DNA from: Aegilops tauschii subsp. strangulata
Lineage: Eukaryota > Streptophyta > Magnoliopsida > Poales > Poaceae
DNA length: 64,000 bases
Direction of reading: 5' to 3'
Assembly: GCF_002575655.3 (NCBI RefSeq)
Contig: NC_053037.3
Location: 252,745,135 to 252,809,134, forward strand
The position numbers and the translations under genes are program-made. Position 1 is the stretch's first letter. Each line of letters opens with the position of its first letter. Shown here piece by piece: positions 1-11,942 of the stretch. The notes under the pieces are model-generated. The model did not search any database. It had not been told where the DNA came from and was given only the letters and a program-made list of their open reading frames with translations.

Positions 1-9
1 CTGCTAACC

Positions 10-3000
10 ATGGCAGGTTCACAAGCCGATGAGACTGATTGGGCGAACATGACGAACAAGGAGTTGCATGATAAATTTCAGCAAATGATGAGTGGCCAGG
101 TGGGAGATGTGCTAAACAGATTTGAAGAGGCTATGGAGAAGATAGATGCCGTGGAGAAGTCGTTTGAGACAAAGCTGGATAACAAGTTTACTGAATTACT
201 AAAGCGTCTTCCCCAACCACCACCGGCTGCACATGTCGCACCTCTACAACAACAACAACCACATCTCCAACGCCGCCTTCCAAATCAAGTGGGACGGGCA
301 CAGCGCGTTCCAATTGAGATTGGTCAAAATTCGGGTGCTGCTGTCCCTACTGTTGATGCTTCTTTGGCTCCTGCTCCTGCGGCGGCTGAGGAGGATGGCG
401 ATTATGCGGGCGATTATGAGGATGAGGTTGATCAAAATCAGAACTACGTGCAGCCACCAGCACCACCACCAGCAGGTCGACCTCAGGTATATATTCGCAA
501 CGGTAGGCCGGCACCACCACCTCAGGTACGAGATCATGACCATCTCCCTAAACTGAAATTGAATATTCCACCATTTGAGGGTAGATATGTTCCTGATATA
601 TATCTTACTTGGGAGTTAGAAACTGAACAACGATTTACATGTTTACAATATCCTGAGGAGAGACGTGTTCCTGCTGCTGTTTGTGCTTTCACTAGCTTTG
701 CATGTGTTTGGTGGTCTGAACATTGTAGATTATATCCTGTTCCAGCTACTTGGGCTGCTTTGAAAACTGCTATGCGTACTCGTTGGGTTCCACCATATTA
801 TCAACGTGAATTACTTCAAAAATTGCAGCGTTTAAGACAAGGAAAAAATTCTGTAGAAGAATATTATCAGGAATTACAAACTGGCATGATTAGATGTGGT
901 ATTGTTGAGGAGAATGAAGCTATGCTTGCACGTTTTATGGGTGGATTAAATAAAGAGATTCAGACCATTCTAGAGTATAAGGATTATAATAATATCACTC
1001 GTTTATTCCATCTTGCTTGTAAAGCTGAACGTGAAGTGCAGGATCGACAGCCATTGGCGCGAACTAACTTTTCTGCAGGTCGACCTTCATCATGGACACC
1101 GCGTGCATCTTCTACTTCCACTTCACCATCACCTCCATCAGGTGCCACCTCCAGCCGTGATACAAGAAAGCAGGCACAACCACCACTCTCTGCCAAGAGC
1201 ACACCTGCCGGGCCTGTGCAGAGCTCTTCTTCTTCCATGGCATCGACAGGGCACACAAGTGATATTATTTGTCGTCGTTGTAAGGGAAGAGGACATTTTG
1301 CGAGAGAATGCAAATCTCAGCGTGTCATGATTGCTACTGAGGATGGTGGGTATGAGTCCGCTAGTGACTATGATGAGGAGACTTTGGCTCTTATTACACG
1401 TGAAGAACATGGTGGAGATGATTCTGAAAATGAGACGCAATACATGGCTCCTGAAGACGCTGACAGGTATGAATGTTTAGTTGCTCAACGTGTTTTGAGT
1501 GTGCAGGTCACACAAGCAGAGCAAAATCAGAGGCATAATTTGTTCCATACAAAGGGAGTTGTGAAGGAACGTTCTGTTCGCGTCATCATAGATGGAGGGA
1601 GCTGTAACAACTTGGCTAGCATGGAGATGGTGGAGAAGCTATCTCTCACCACAAGACCACATCCACATCCTTACTACATCCAATGGTTCAACAACAGCGG
1701 CAAGGTTAAGGTAACACGTACTGTTCGTGTGCATTTTAGTATCTCTACATATGCTGATTATGTTGATTGTGATGTGGTACCCATGCAAGCATGTTCCTTA
1801 TTACTAGGTAGACCATGGCAATTTGATAAAAATTCTGTACACCATGGTAGAAACAATCAGTATACTCTTGTTCATAAGGATAAAAATATTACTTTGCTTC
1901 CTATGACTCCTGATTCCATTTTGAAAGATGACATTAATAGAGCTAATAAAGCAAAACAGGAGAAAAATAAGAGTGAAAATCAGATTGTGGCAAAGGAATT
2001 TGAGCAACAAATGAAACCTAATAATAAACCATCTAGTGTTGTTTCTGAAATTAAATTGAAAAGTGCATGTTTACTTGCCACAAAATCTGATATTGATGAA
2101 CTAGATTTCAGCAAATCTGTTTGCTATGCTTTTGTGTGCAAAGAGGCATTATTTTCATTCGAGGACGTGCCTTCCTCTTTGCCCCCTGCTGTCACTCACA
2201 TTTTGCAGGAGTTCGCTGACGTCTTCCCACAAGACGTGCCACCGGGATTACCACCTATTCGAGGGATTGAGCATCAAATTGACTTAATTCCCGGTGCATC
2301 GCTACCCAACCGTGCACCATACCGTACCAATCCAGAGGAGACGAAGGAGATTATGCGTCAAGTACAGGAGCTGCTCGACAAAGGTTATATACGCGAATCT
2401 CTTAGTCCTTGTGCTGTTCCTATTATACTCGTGCCTAAAAAGGATGGTACGTCGCGTATGTGTGTTGATTGTAGAGGCATTAATAATATTACTATTCGTT
2501 ATCGTCATCCTATTCCTAGGCTCGATGATATGCTTGATGAATTGAGTGGCTCTACAATATTCTCCAAAGTTGATTTGCGTAGTGGATACCATCAAATTCG
2601 TATGAAATTGGGAGATGAATGGAAAACTGCATTTAAAACTAAGTTTGGTTTATATGAGTGGTTAGTCATGCCTTTTGGGTTAACTAATGCACCTAGTACT
2701 TTCATGAGACTAATGAACGAAGTTTTACGTGCTTTCATTGGACGATTTGTGGTGGTCTATTTTGATGATATACTGATTTATAGCAAATCTTTGGAAGAAC
2801 ATTTGGAACATTTACGTGCTGTTTTTATTGCTCTACGTGATGCACGTTTGTTTGGTAACCTTGGGAAGTGCACCTTTTGCACCGACCGAGTATCTTTTCT
2901 TGGCTATGTTGTTACTCCACAGGGAATTGAAGTTGATAAAGCCAAGATTGAAGCTATTGAGAGTTGGCCGCAGCCCAAAACGGTCACACAAGTGCGGAGT

Positions 3001-5133
3001 TTTCTTGGACTCGCTGGTTTCTATAGGCGTTTTGTGAGAGATTTTAGCACCATTGCTGCACCTCTCAACGAGCTTACAAAGAAGGATGTGCCTTTTGTTT
3101 GGGGTAACGCACAGGAAGAAGCCTTCACGGTATTGAAAGATAAGTTGACACATGCTCCTTTACTCCAACTTCCTGATTTTAATAAGACTTTTGAGCTTGA
3201 ATGTGATGCTAGTGGCATTGGATTAGGAGGTGTGTTATTACAAGATGGCAAACCTGTTGCATACTTTTCTGAAAAATTGAGTGGGCCTAGTCTGAATTAT
3301 TCTACTTATGATAAAGAACTATATGCTCTTGTTCGGACTTTAGAAACATGGCAACATTATTTATGGCCCAAAGAATTTGTTATACATTCTGATCATGAAT
3401 CTTTGAAACATATTAAAAGTCAAGCTAAACTGAATCGTAGACATGCTAAATGGGTTGAATTCATTGAAACTTTCCCTTATGTCATTAAACACAAGAAGGG
3501 TAAAGAAAATGTTATTGCTGATGCATTGTCTCGTCGCTATACTATGCTTTCACAACTTGACTTCAAAATATTTGGTTTGGAGACCATCAAAGATCAATAT
3601 GTGCATGATGCTGATTTTAAAGATGTATTGCAGAATTGTAAAGAAGGAAGAACCTGGAACAAGTTTGTCGTTAATGATGGATTTGTGTTCCGTGCTAACA
3701 AGCTATGCATTCCAGCTAGTTCTCTTCGTCTTTTGTTGTTGCAGGAGGCGCATGGAGGAGGATTAATGGGACACTTTGGCGTGAAGAAGACGGAGGACGT
3801 ACTTGCTACACATTTCTTTTGGCCAAAGATGAGACGGGATGTTGAGCGTTTTGTTGCTCGCTGCACTACATGTCAAAAAGCTAAGTCACGACTCAATCCT
3901 CATGGTTTATATATGCCTTTGCCTGTACCTAGTGTTCCTTGGGAGGATATATCTATGGACTTTGTTTTAGGTTTACCTCGAACAAAGAAGGGGAGGGATA
4001 GCATATTTGTTGTCGTGGATAGATTCTCGAAAATGGCGCACTTTATACCATGTCATAAAAGCGATGATGCTGTTAATGTTGCTGATTTGTTCTTTCGTGA
4101 AATTATTCGCTTGCATGGTGTGCCAAATACTATTGTTTCAGATCGTGATACTAAATTTCTTAGCCACTTTTGGAGATGTTTATGGGCTAAGTTGGGGACT
4201 AAACTGCTTTTTAGTACTACTTGTCACCCCCAAACTGATGGACAAACTGAAGTAGTCAATAGAACATTGTCTACTATGCTTAGGGCTGTTTTGAAGAATA
4301 ATAAGAAAATGTGGGAAGACTGCTTGCCTCATATTGAGTTTGCTTATAATCGTTCATTGCATTCTACTACTAAGATGTGCCCTTTTGAAATTGTGTATGG
4401 TTTCCTACCTCGTGCACCTATTGATTTGTTGCCTCTTCCATCTTCGGAGAAGGTTAATTTTGATGCTAAACAACGTGCTGAATTGATCTTAAAAATGCAT
4501 GAGTTAACTAAGGAAAACATTGAGCGTATGAATGCTAAATATAAACTTGCTGGAGATAAGGGTAGAAAACATGTTGTGTTTGCACCTGGAGATCTTGTTT
4601 GGTTACATTTGCGTAAGGATAGATTTCCTGATTTGCGCAAATCAAAGCTAATGCCACGTGCTGATGGTCCTTTTAAGGTGTTAGAGAAAATAAATGATAA
4701 TGCATATAAACTTGAGCTGCCTGCAGATTTTGGGGTTAGTCCCACTTTTAATATTGCAGATTTGAAGCCTTATTTGGGTGAGGAAGATGAGCTTCCGTCG
4801 AGGACGACTTCATTTCAAGAAGGGGAGGATGATGAGGACATCAATACAATTATTACACCCACAGTCCCTGCTGCTATACATACTGGACCAATTACTAGAG
4901 CTCGCGCACGCCAATTAAATTACCAGGTACTTTCGTTTCTTGCTAATGATTCTAATGTTCATGAGAATATGATGCTGCCTAAATTGGATACATTTGTTTT
5001 GCTTACAAATGAAGGGCCTAGCTTTGAGAAGGATGAACATTGGAGCAAGAACAAGCATGGAGATGATGGCATGCGCATGGGGAACAAGAACGGAGTTACA
5101 AGTGATGATTTCAGGACGTTGAAGCCACCATAA
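10..5133 (+). CDS. Element A gag-pol polyprotein, uninterrupted, 1707 aa (Ty3/Gypsy, CRM-like)
   Basis: Single open frame encoding all retrotransposon functions. In order: N-terminal helical, Q/P/A-rich gag segment; gag core about residues 180-350 with a VWW motif; CX2CX4HX4C zinc knuckle (C421, C424, H429, C434); aspartic protease with D528 in a DGG context; reverse transcriptase with Y917-F-D-D; RNase H with D1066; integrase zinc finger (H1248, H1255, C1285, C1288) and catalytic D1317, D1378, E1414 (35-residue D-E spacing); GPF-type C-terminal domain near 1552. The last 100 or so residues, including a [11 protein letters not shown] motif near 1626, lie inside the 3' LTR. No stop or frameshift is seen. 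ATG at 10 follows the same context as the other copies. Enzyme roles are family knowledge; the CRM assignment is inference. The 5' LTR is outside the window, so autonomy cannot be judged. Confidence 0.95.
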   Translation: MAGSQADETDWANMTNKELHDKFQQMMSGQVGDVLNRFEEAMEKIDAVEKSFETKLDNKFTELLKRLPQPPPAAHVAPLQQQQPHLQRRLPNQVGRAQRVPIEIGQNSGAAVPTVDASLAPAPAAAEEDGDYAGDYEDEVDQNQNYVQPPAPPPAGRPQVYIRNGRPAPPPQVRDHDHLPKLKLNIPPFEGRYVPDIYLTWELETEQRFTCLQYPEERRVPAAVCAFTSFACVWWSEHCRLYPVPATWAALKTAMRTRWVPPYYQRELLQKLQRLRQGKNSVEEYYQELQTGMIRCGIVEENEAMLARFMGGLNKEIQTILEYKDYNNITRLFHLACKAEREVQDRQPLARTNFSAGRPSSWTPRASSTSTSPSPPSGATSSRDTRKQAQPPLSAKSTPAGPVQSSSSSMASTGHTSDIICRRCKGRGHFARECKSQRVMIATEDGGYESASDYDEETLALITREEHGGDDSENETQYMAPEDADRYECLVAQRVLSVQVTQAEQNQRHNLFHTKGVVKERSVRVIIDGGSCNNLASMEMVEKLSLTTRPHPHPYYIQWFNNSGKVKVTRTVRVHFSISTYADYVDCDVVPMQACSLLLGRPWQFDKNSVHHGRNNQYTLVHKDKNITLLPMTPDSILKDDINRANKAKQEKNKSENQIVAKEFEQQMKPNNKPSSVVSEIKLKSACLLATKSDIDELDFSKSVCYAFVCKEALFSFEDVPSSLPPAVTHILQEFADVFPQDVPPGLPPIRGIEHQIDLIPGASLPNRAPYRTNPEETKEIMRQVQELLDKGYIRESLSPCAVPIILVPKKDGTSRMCVDCRGINNITIRYRHPIPRLDDMLDELSGSTIFSKVDLRSGYHQIRMKLGDEWKTAFKTKFGLYEWLVMPFGLTNAPSTFMRLMNEVLRAFIGRFVVVYFDDILIYSKSLEEHLEHLRAVFIALRDARLFGNLGKCTFCTDRVSFLGYVVTPQGIEVDKAKIEAIESWPQPKTVTQVRSFLGLAGFYRRFVRDFSTIAAPLNELTKKDVPFVWGNAQEEAFTVLKDKLTHAPLLQLPDFNKTFELECDASGIGLGGVLLQDGKPVAYFSEKLSGPSLNYSTYDKELYALVRTLETWQHYLWPKEFVIHSDHESLKHIKSQAKLNRRHAKWVEFIETFPYVIKHKKGKENVIADALSRRYTMLSQLDFKIFGLETIKDQYVHDADFKDVLQNCKEGRTWNKFVVNDGFVFRANKLCIPASSLRLLLLQEAHGGGLMGHFGVKKTEDVLATHFFWPKMRRDVERFVARCTTCQKAKSRLNPHGLYMPLPVPSVPWEDISMDFVLGLPRTKKGRDSIFVVVDRFSKMAHFIPCHKSDDAVNVADLFFREIIRLHGVPNTIVSDRDTKFLSHFWRCLWAKLGTKLLFSTTCHPQTDGQTEVVNRTLSTMLRAVLKNNKKMWEDCLPHIEFAYNRSLHSTTKMCPFEIVYGFLPRAPIDLLPLPSSEKVNFDAKQRAELILKMHELTKENIERMNAKYKLAGDKGRKHVVFAPGDLVWLHLRKDRFPDLRKSKLMPRADGPFKVLEKINDNAYKLELPADFGVSPTFNIADLKPYLGEEDELPSRTTSFQEGEDDEDINTIITPTVPAAIHTGPITRARARQLNYQVLSFLANDSNVHENMMLPKLDTFVLLTNEGPSFEKDEHWSKNKHGDDGMRMGNKNGVTSDDFRTLKPP
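4817..4829 (+). promoter_or_regulatory. Polypurine tract of element A
   Basis: A purine-only run of 13 bases directly abuts the 3' LTR start at 4830. In this class it primes plus-strand cDNA synthesis. It lies inside the gag-pol frame. Confidence 0.8.
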
Positions 5134-5358
5134 TGCGTGCATGAAGCCTTGGACGAAATATACAAGATGCTACTTCATAACTTTCGTCCAGAGGCTATTC
5201 TAGGTGCTGCGTCACCTTATTATTGGGCCAGGCCCATGTAATTTCGAAATACATAAGTATAGGCTGTTTTTAGAGTCCGTATGTGTGGGGAAACAAGAGA
5301 TAGGGTTGGTTTCGGACCCCTTCCTCAAGGGCCACGAAATTCCCCCCCTCTTCCTCCA

Positions 5359-5364
5359 TATATA
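5359..5364 (+). promoter_or_regulatory. LTR TATA box (family 1)
   Basis: TATATA within a CCATATATACAGCCC context that is kept in nearly every family-1 LTR of the window (for example 27214-27219). It is the likely core promoter of the element. Confidence 0.6.
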
Positions 5365-5490
5365 CAGCCCTTAGGGCGTCGTTTAGACGTCGGGTTTTGT
5401 TTAGATTAAAAGTTCGCCATAGCTGCAACTTCGCGTACTTCGTTTGTGTTCAGCGACCAGACAAAGGCGTCACAGAACCCCACCTTGATC

Positions 5491-5496
5491 AATAAA
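5491..5496 (+). terminator. LTR polyadenylation signal AATAAA (family 1)
   Basis: AATAAA in the context GATCAATAAAGCTTTC, about 130 bp after the TATA box; conserved in the other family-1 LTRs (27346-27351 in E). Likely directs cleavage at the R/U5 border. Confidence 0.55.
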
Positions 5497-5747
5497 GCTT
5501 TCATCTTATATTCGCAATATCCAGATTGCAATCTCAGTTTCTTGCCTGTTCTTCGTTTGCTCGCAGGAAACAGACCCTCGTGGTCAGGTTGATCGTGCTC
5601 CGGCGTGGTCGATAACCTCTCGGAGTTGGTTTAGCGATTGCTAAGGCGCGACGTCCTCGCACGTTCGTAGTCGGATCGTCAAAGTCGACTTCCATCAAAG
5701 CGATATTCATCATCTCATCGAAAGACGGGACACCTTTGCCTCTATCA

Positions 5748-5752
5748 GTTGT
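5748..5752. other. Predicted right target-site duplication of element A (GTTGT)
   Basis: The five bases after A's 3' LTR continue as the minus-strand leader sequence that reads ACCGTTGTAGTC in intact units. If A is a clean insertion, ACCGTTGT should precede its 5' LTR, just outside the window. Confidence 0.5.
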
Positions 5753-6750
5753 AGTCAAAACTCTCAAAGCATGGATAGAGCGATTACCAGGGAGAGTCAA
5801 ACGCACGACGTAGATGTATGTGGAGCTGGGAAGGCTTATAATATGGTATGCAAAGTTGAATAAACGCTCAACGACGGTACTGTGCTGGTCCTAGGCTAGA
5901 CCGTGCTAGAGACGCGAGCCTAGAACACTAAGAAAATCACGGCGCTGCACGTAAACAAGGGAGGAGCACACTCTGAATTTTCTTTTCACTTTTTTTGCAC
6001 TTTTTTTCCTCTTTTTTTTTTGCTCCGCAACAATTTTTTTTCGAAAAAGTCTACAAATGGTCTAAAAACTGCCTAGCCAGAATTTTCCAGACTTACTTTT
6101 TTTTGAAACTGGAACTCTTCTTCTACTGCGGGTAACACAGAAGTTTGGGAGTCCTTCTCTGTCACGACTCGAAGTATGGCGTGATCTGGAAATCCAAAAC
6201 AGAGTAACAAAATACTGGATTTGGACTAGGACTGGTGGTGGAGATGAATCTGGTGGAACTCGGACTGGTGGCGGAGATGAATCTGGTGGAACTCGGACTG
6301 GTGGCGGATATATGTTGCAGGTGTACTCGGATTGGCGTGATGGCGGCGGATATGGGGTGGCGTATATGGACTCGGAATGGCGGTGAATATGTGGTGGTGG
6401 TATATGGCAGCGGCGATGAAGTTGGTGCGGTGGTTGTATATGGCAGCAGCGATGATGATGATGCGGTGGTGATATATGGCAGCGGCGACGTGACAACCTG
6501 TGAACAGAACTCGAAACTCTAAACGACTAGACGCGAAGACCAGCTACTTGACACGATGATGCAACCGCAAATTCAACAAAGCAAACACAGAAAAGATTAT
6601 GCAAAGGCTCAGATAGGTTCAGATAGGATGAACTAACCCTAATTTTTTTTGTGTGGCTTTTTCGTGGACTGTAGGTATGAAGAACAGACTCGATCTAAAC
6701 TACGAAAAACTGTAAAATCTCACCGCGCAACCTGGAAATCTGATACCACT
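5748..6750 (-). other. Array leader 0, truncated by element A
   Basis: Minus-strand leader beginning with the primer site next to 6751 and broken at 5748. It carries the 9-bp GATGAAGTT-type insertion also found in leader 4. Near 5845 it lacks about 32 bp present in the other leaders. No ATG-initiated conserved gene is seen. Confidence 0.85.
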
Positions 6751-7667
6751 TGATAGAGGCAAAGGTGTCCCGTCTTTCGATGAGATGATGGATATCGCTT
6801 TGGTGGAAGTCGACTTTGACGATCCGACTACGAACGTGCGATGACGTCGCGCCTTAGCAATCGCTAAACCTACTCCGAGAGGTTGTTGACCACGCCGGAC
6901 TACGATCAACCTGACGACGAGGGTCTGTTTCCTGCGAGCAAACGAAGAACAAGCACGAAAATGAGATTGCAATCTGGATATTGCGAATATAAGATGAAAG
7001 CTTTATTGATCAAGGTGGGGTTCTATGACGCCTTTGTGTGGTCGTTGAACACAAACGAAGTACGCGAAGTTGCAGCTATGGCGAACTTTTAATCTAAACA
7101 AAACCCAAAGTCTAAACGACACCCTAAGGGCTGTATATATGGAGGAAGAGGGGGGAATTTCGTGGCCCTTGGGGAAGGGGTCCGAAACCAACCCTATCTC
7201 TTGTTTCCCCACACATACGGACTCTAAAAATAGCCTATACTCAAGTATTTCGAAATTACATGGGCCTGGCCCAATAATAAAGTGACGCAGCACCTAGAAT
7301 AGCCTCTGGACGAAAGTTATGAAGTAGCATCTTGTATATTTCGTCCGAGGCTTCATGCACGCATTATGGTGGTTTCAATGTCCTGAAATCATCACTTGTA
7401 ACTCCGTTCTTGTCCCCCATGCGCATGCCATCATCTCCATGCTTGTTCTTGCTCCAATGTTCATCCTTCTCAATGCTAGGCCCTTCATTTGTAAGCAAAA
7501 CAAATGTATCCAATTTAGGCAGCATCATATTCTCATGAACATTAGAATCATTACCAAGAAACGAAAGTACCTGGTAATTTAATTGGCGTGCGCGAGCTCT
7601 AGTAATTGGTCCAGTATGTATAGCAGCAGGGGCTGTGGGTGTAACAATGGTATTGATGTCCTCATCA
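6751..7667 (-). repeat. Array LTR 1 (family 1)
   Basis: 917-bp complete LTR on the minus strand; left end TGATAGAGGC, right end CTCATCA. On its left is a primer site complementary to initiator tRNA-Met (reads AGTGGTATCAGA on the minus strand). Confidence 0.92.
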
Positions 7668-8887
7668 CCCCTTGTTCGTCATGTTCTCCTAGTCAGTCTC
7701 ATCGGCTTGTGATCCTGCCATGGTTAGCAAAAATAGAAACACAACAGAATATGATCCTACAGACTACTAGTAAGTGGTGGTGATGGTGGTGTGTCACAAA
7801 TCCTTCAAGCGGATCTCAAATTCTTACCAGTTCTTACCCAGCAGCAGGTGGTGATCGGCAACCGTTGTAGTCAAAACTCTCAAAGCTTGGATAGAGCGAT
7901 TACCAGGGAGAGTCAAACGCACGACGTAGATGTATGTGGAGCTGGGAAGGCTTATAATATGGTAGCAAAAAGGGTCAGCAATAATCAATTCAGATATGCA
8001 AAGTTGAATAAACGCTCAACGACGGTACTGTGCTGGTCCTAGGCTAGACCGTGCTAGAGACACCAGCCTAGAACACTAACAAAATCACGGCGCTGCACGT
8101 AAACGAGGGAGGAGCACACTCTGAATTATTTTCACTTTTTTTTGCACTTTTTTTCCTCTCTTTTTTTGCTCCGCAACAATTTTTTTTCGAAAAAGTCTAC
8201 AAACGGTCTAAAAACTGCCTAGCCAGAATTTTCCAGACTTACTTTTTTTTGAAACTGGAACTATTTTTCTACTGCGGGTAACACAGAAGTTTGGGAGTCC
8301 TTCTCTGTCACGACTCGAAGTATGGCGTGATCTGGAAATCCAAAACAGAGTAACAAAATACTGGACTTGGACTAGGACTGGTGGCGGAGATGAATCTGGT
8401 GGAACTCGGACTGGTGGCGAAGATGAATCTGGTGGAACTCGGACTGGTGGCGGATATATGTTGCAGGTGTACTCGGATTGGCGTGATGGCGGCGGATATG
8501 TGGTGGCGTATATGGACTTGGAATGGCGGTGAATATGTGGTGGTGGTATATGGCAGCAGCGGTGCAGTGGTGGTATATGGCAGCAGCGATGATGATGATG
8601 CGGTGGTGATATATGGCAGCGGCGACGTGACAACCTGTGAACAGAACTCGAAACTCTAAACGACTAGACGCTAAGACCAGCAACTTGACACGATGATGCA
8701 ACCGCAAATTCAACAAAGCAAACACAGAAAAGATTATGCAAAGGCTCAGATTAGTTCGGATAGGATGAACTAACCCTAAATTTTTTTGTGTGGCTTTTTC
8801 GTGGACTGTAGGTATGAAGAACAGACTCGATCTAAACTACGAAAAACTGTAAAATCTCACCGCGCAACCTGGAAATCTGATACCACT
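7668..8887 (-). other. Array internal unit 1: 18-codon gag stub plus leader
   Basis: The gag start (ATG at 7721 on the minus strand) runs 54 nt and then meets the LTR, whose first three bases TGA close the frame. In this copy an earlier TAG interrupts the stub at codon 11. The rest is leader with 33-bp tandem units and T/A homopolymers. It lacks the 9-bp insertion of leaders 0 and 4. Confidence 0.88.
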
Positions 8888-9803
8888 TGATGGAGGCAAA
8901 GGTGTCCCGTCTTTCGATGACATGATGGATATCGCTTTGGTGGAAGTCGACTTTGACGATCCGACTACGAACGTGCGATGACGTCGCGCCTTAGCAATCG
9001 CTAAACCAACTCCGAGAGGTTATTGACCACGCCGGAGCACGATCAACCTGACCACGAGGGTCTGTTTCCTGCGAGCAAACGAAGAACAAGCAAGAAACTG
9101 AGATTGCAATCTGGATATTGCGAATATAAGATGAAAGCTTTATTGATCAAGGTGGGGTTCTATGACGCCTTTGTCTGGTTGTTGAACACAAACCAAGTAC
9201 GCGAAGTTGCAGCTATGGCGAACTTTTAATCTAAACAAAACCCAAAGTCTAAACGACACCCTAAGGGCTGTATATATGGAGGAAGAGGGGGGAATTTCGT
9301 GGCCCTTGGGGAAGGGGTCCGAAACCAACCCTATCTCTTGTTCCCCACACATACGGACGCTAAAAATAGCCTATACTCAAGTATTTCGAAATTACATGGG
9401 CCTGGCCCAATAATAAAGTGACGCAGCACCTAGAATAGCCTCTGGACGAAAGTTATGAAGTAGCATCTTGTATATTTCGTCCAAGGCTTCATGCACGCAT
9501 TATGGTGGTTTCAATGTCCTGAAATCATCACTTGTAACTCCGTTCTTGTCCCCCATGCGCATGCCATCATCTCCATGCTTGTTCTTGCTCCAATGTTCAT
9601 CCTTCTCAAAGCTAGGCCCTTCATTTGTAAGCAAAACAAATGTATCCAATTTAGGCAGCATCATATTCTCATGAGCATTAGAATCATTACCAAGAAACGA
9701 AAGTACCTGGTAATTTAATTGGCGTGCGCGAGCTCTAGTAATTGGTCCAGTATGTATAGCAGCAGGGGCTGTGGGTGTAACAATGGTATTGATGTCCTCA
9801 TCA
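8888..9803 (-). repeat. Array LTR 2 (family 1)
   Basis: 916-bp complete LTR. Its minus-strand 3' end is slightly altered (TGATGGAGG instead of TGATAGAGG on the plus strand), a point change useful for tracing unit ancestry. Confidence 0.92.
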
Positions 9804-11025
9804 CCCCTTGTTCGTCATGTTCTCCCAATCAGTCTCATCGGCTTGTGATCCTGCCATGGTTAGCAAAAATAGAAACACAACAGAATATGATCCTACAGAC
9901 TACTAGTAAAGTGGTGGTGATGGTGGTGTGTCACAAATCCTTCAAGCGGATCTCAAATTCTTACCAGTTCTTACCCAACAGCAGGTGGTGATCGGCAACC
10001 GTTGTGGTCAAAACTCTCAAAGCTTGGATAGAGCGATTACCAGGGAGAGTCAAACGCACGACGTAGATGTATGTGGAGCTGGGAAGGCTTATAATATGGT
10101 AGCAAAAAGGGTCAGCAATAATCAATTCAGATATGCAAAGTTGAATAAACGCTCAACGACGGTACTGTGCTGGTCCTAGGCTAGACCGTGCTAGAGACGC
10201 GAGCCTAGAACACTAACAAAATCACGGCGCTGCACGTAAACGAGGGAGGAGCACACTCTGAATTTTTTTTCACTTTTTTTTGCACTTTTTTTCCTCTTTT
10301 TTTTTTGCTCCGCAACAATTTTTTTTCGTAAAAGTCTACAAATGGTCTAAAAACTGCCTAGCCAGAATTTTCCACACTTACTTTTTTTTGAAACTGGAAC
10401 TATTTTTCTACTGCGGGTAACACAGAAGTTTGGGAGTCCTTCTCTGTCACGACTCGAAGTATGGCGTGATCTGGAAATCCAAAACAGAGTAACAAAATAC
10501 TGGACTTGGACTAGGACTGGTGGCGGAGATGAATCTGGTGGAACTCGGACTGGTGGCAGAGATGAATCTGGTGGAACTCGGACTGGTGGCGGATATATGT
10601 TGCAGGTGTACTCGGATTGGCGTGATGGCGGCGGATATGTGGTGGCGTATATGGACTCGGAATGGCGGTGAATATGTGGTGGTGGTATGGCAGCGGCGGT
10701 GCGGTGGTGGTATATGGCAGCAGCGATGATGATGATGCGGTGGTGATATATGGCAGCGGCGACGTGACAACCTGTGAACAGAACTCGAAACTCTAAACGA
10801 CTAGACGCTAAGACCAGCAACTTGACACGATGATGCAACCGCAAATTCAACAAAGCAAACATAGAAAAGATTATGCAAAGGCTCAGATTGGTTCGGATAG
10901 GATGAACTAACCCTAAATTTTTTTTGTGTGGCTTTTTCGTGGACTGTAGGTATGAAGAACAGACTCGATCTAAACTACGAAAAACTGTAAAATCTCACCG
11001 CGCAACCTGGAAATCTGATACCACT
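9804..11025 (-). other. Array internal unit 2: gag stub plus leader
   Basis: Stub at 9804-9857 encodes 18 gag residues and is closed by the TGA of the LTR. The leader has a private 2-bp loss near 10687 that merges two leader frames into one 171-codon open frame. It lacks the 9-bp insertion. Confidence 0.88.
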
Positions 11026-11942
11026 TGATAGAGGCAAAGGTGTCCCGTCTTTCGATGAGATGATGGATATCGTTTTGGTGGAAGTTGACTTTGACGATCC
11101 GACTACGAACGTGCGATGACGTCGCGCCTTAGCAATCGCTAAACCAACTCCGAGAGGTTATTGACCACGCCGGAGCACGATCAACCTGACCACGAGGGTC
11201 TGTTTCCTGCGAGCAAACGAAGAACAAGCAAGAAACTGAGATTGCAATCTGGATATTGCGAATATAAGATGAAAGCTTTATTGATCAAGGTGGGGTTCTA
11301 TGACGCCTTTGTCTGGTCGTTGAACACAAACGAAGTAGGCGAAGTTGCAGCTATGGCGAACTTTTAATCTAAACAAAACCCAAAGTCTAAACGACGCCCT
11401 AAGGGCTGTATATATGGAGGAAGAGGGGGGGATTTCGTGGCCCTTGGGGAAGGGGTCCGAAACCAACCCTATCTCTTGTTTCCCCACACATACGGACTCT
11501 AAAAATAGCCTATACTCAAGTATTTCGAAATTACATGGGCCTGGCCCAATAATAAAGTGACGCAGCACCTAGAATAGCCTCTGGACGAAAGTTATGAAGT
11601 AGCATCTTGTATATTTCGTCCAAGGCTTCATGCACGCATTATGGTGGTTTCAATGTCCTGAAATCATCACTTGTAACTCCGTTCTTGTCCCCCATGCGCA
11701 TGCCATCATCTCCATGCTTGTTCTTGCTCCAATGTTCATCCTTCTCAAAGCTAGGCCCTTCATTTGTAAGCAAAACAAATGTATCCAATTTAGGCAGCAT
11801 CATATTCTCATGAACATTAGAATCATTACCAAGAAATGAAAGTACCTGGTAATTTAATTGGCGTGCGCGAGCTCTAGTAATTGGTCCAGTATGTATAGCA
11901 GCAGGGGCTGTGGGTGTAACAATGGTATTGATGTCCTCATCA
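11026..11942 (-). repeat. Array LTR 3 (family 1)
   Basis: 917-bp complete LTR with the usual ends; TATA and AATAAA motifs are retained on the minus strand. Confidence 0.92.

Larger units (their letters stand above)
4830..5747 (+). repeat. Element A 3' LTR (family 1)
   Basis: 918-bp LTR starting TGATGAGGAC and ending CTCTATCA; the same ends recur at about a dozen places in the window. Its first 304 bases encode the end of gag-pol. A TATATA box (5359-5364) and an AATAAA signal (5491-5496) are in the expected U3/R order. The next bases belong to a minus-strand array leader, so A appears inserted there. Confidence 0.93.

Noticed and set aside
4600..5133. Canonical chromodomain at the integrase C-terminus
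   Set aside because: I cannot recognise the aromatic-cage pattern of a classical chromodomain; only the TRARAR-type tail is visible, as in CRM-like elements.
7332..7582. Repeated 68- and 75-codon ORFs antisense to the LTR (seen at every family-1 LTR)
   Set aside because: They are shadows of the LTR-encoded gag-pol tail on the opposite strand.
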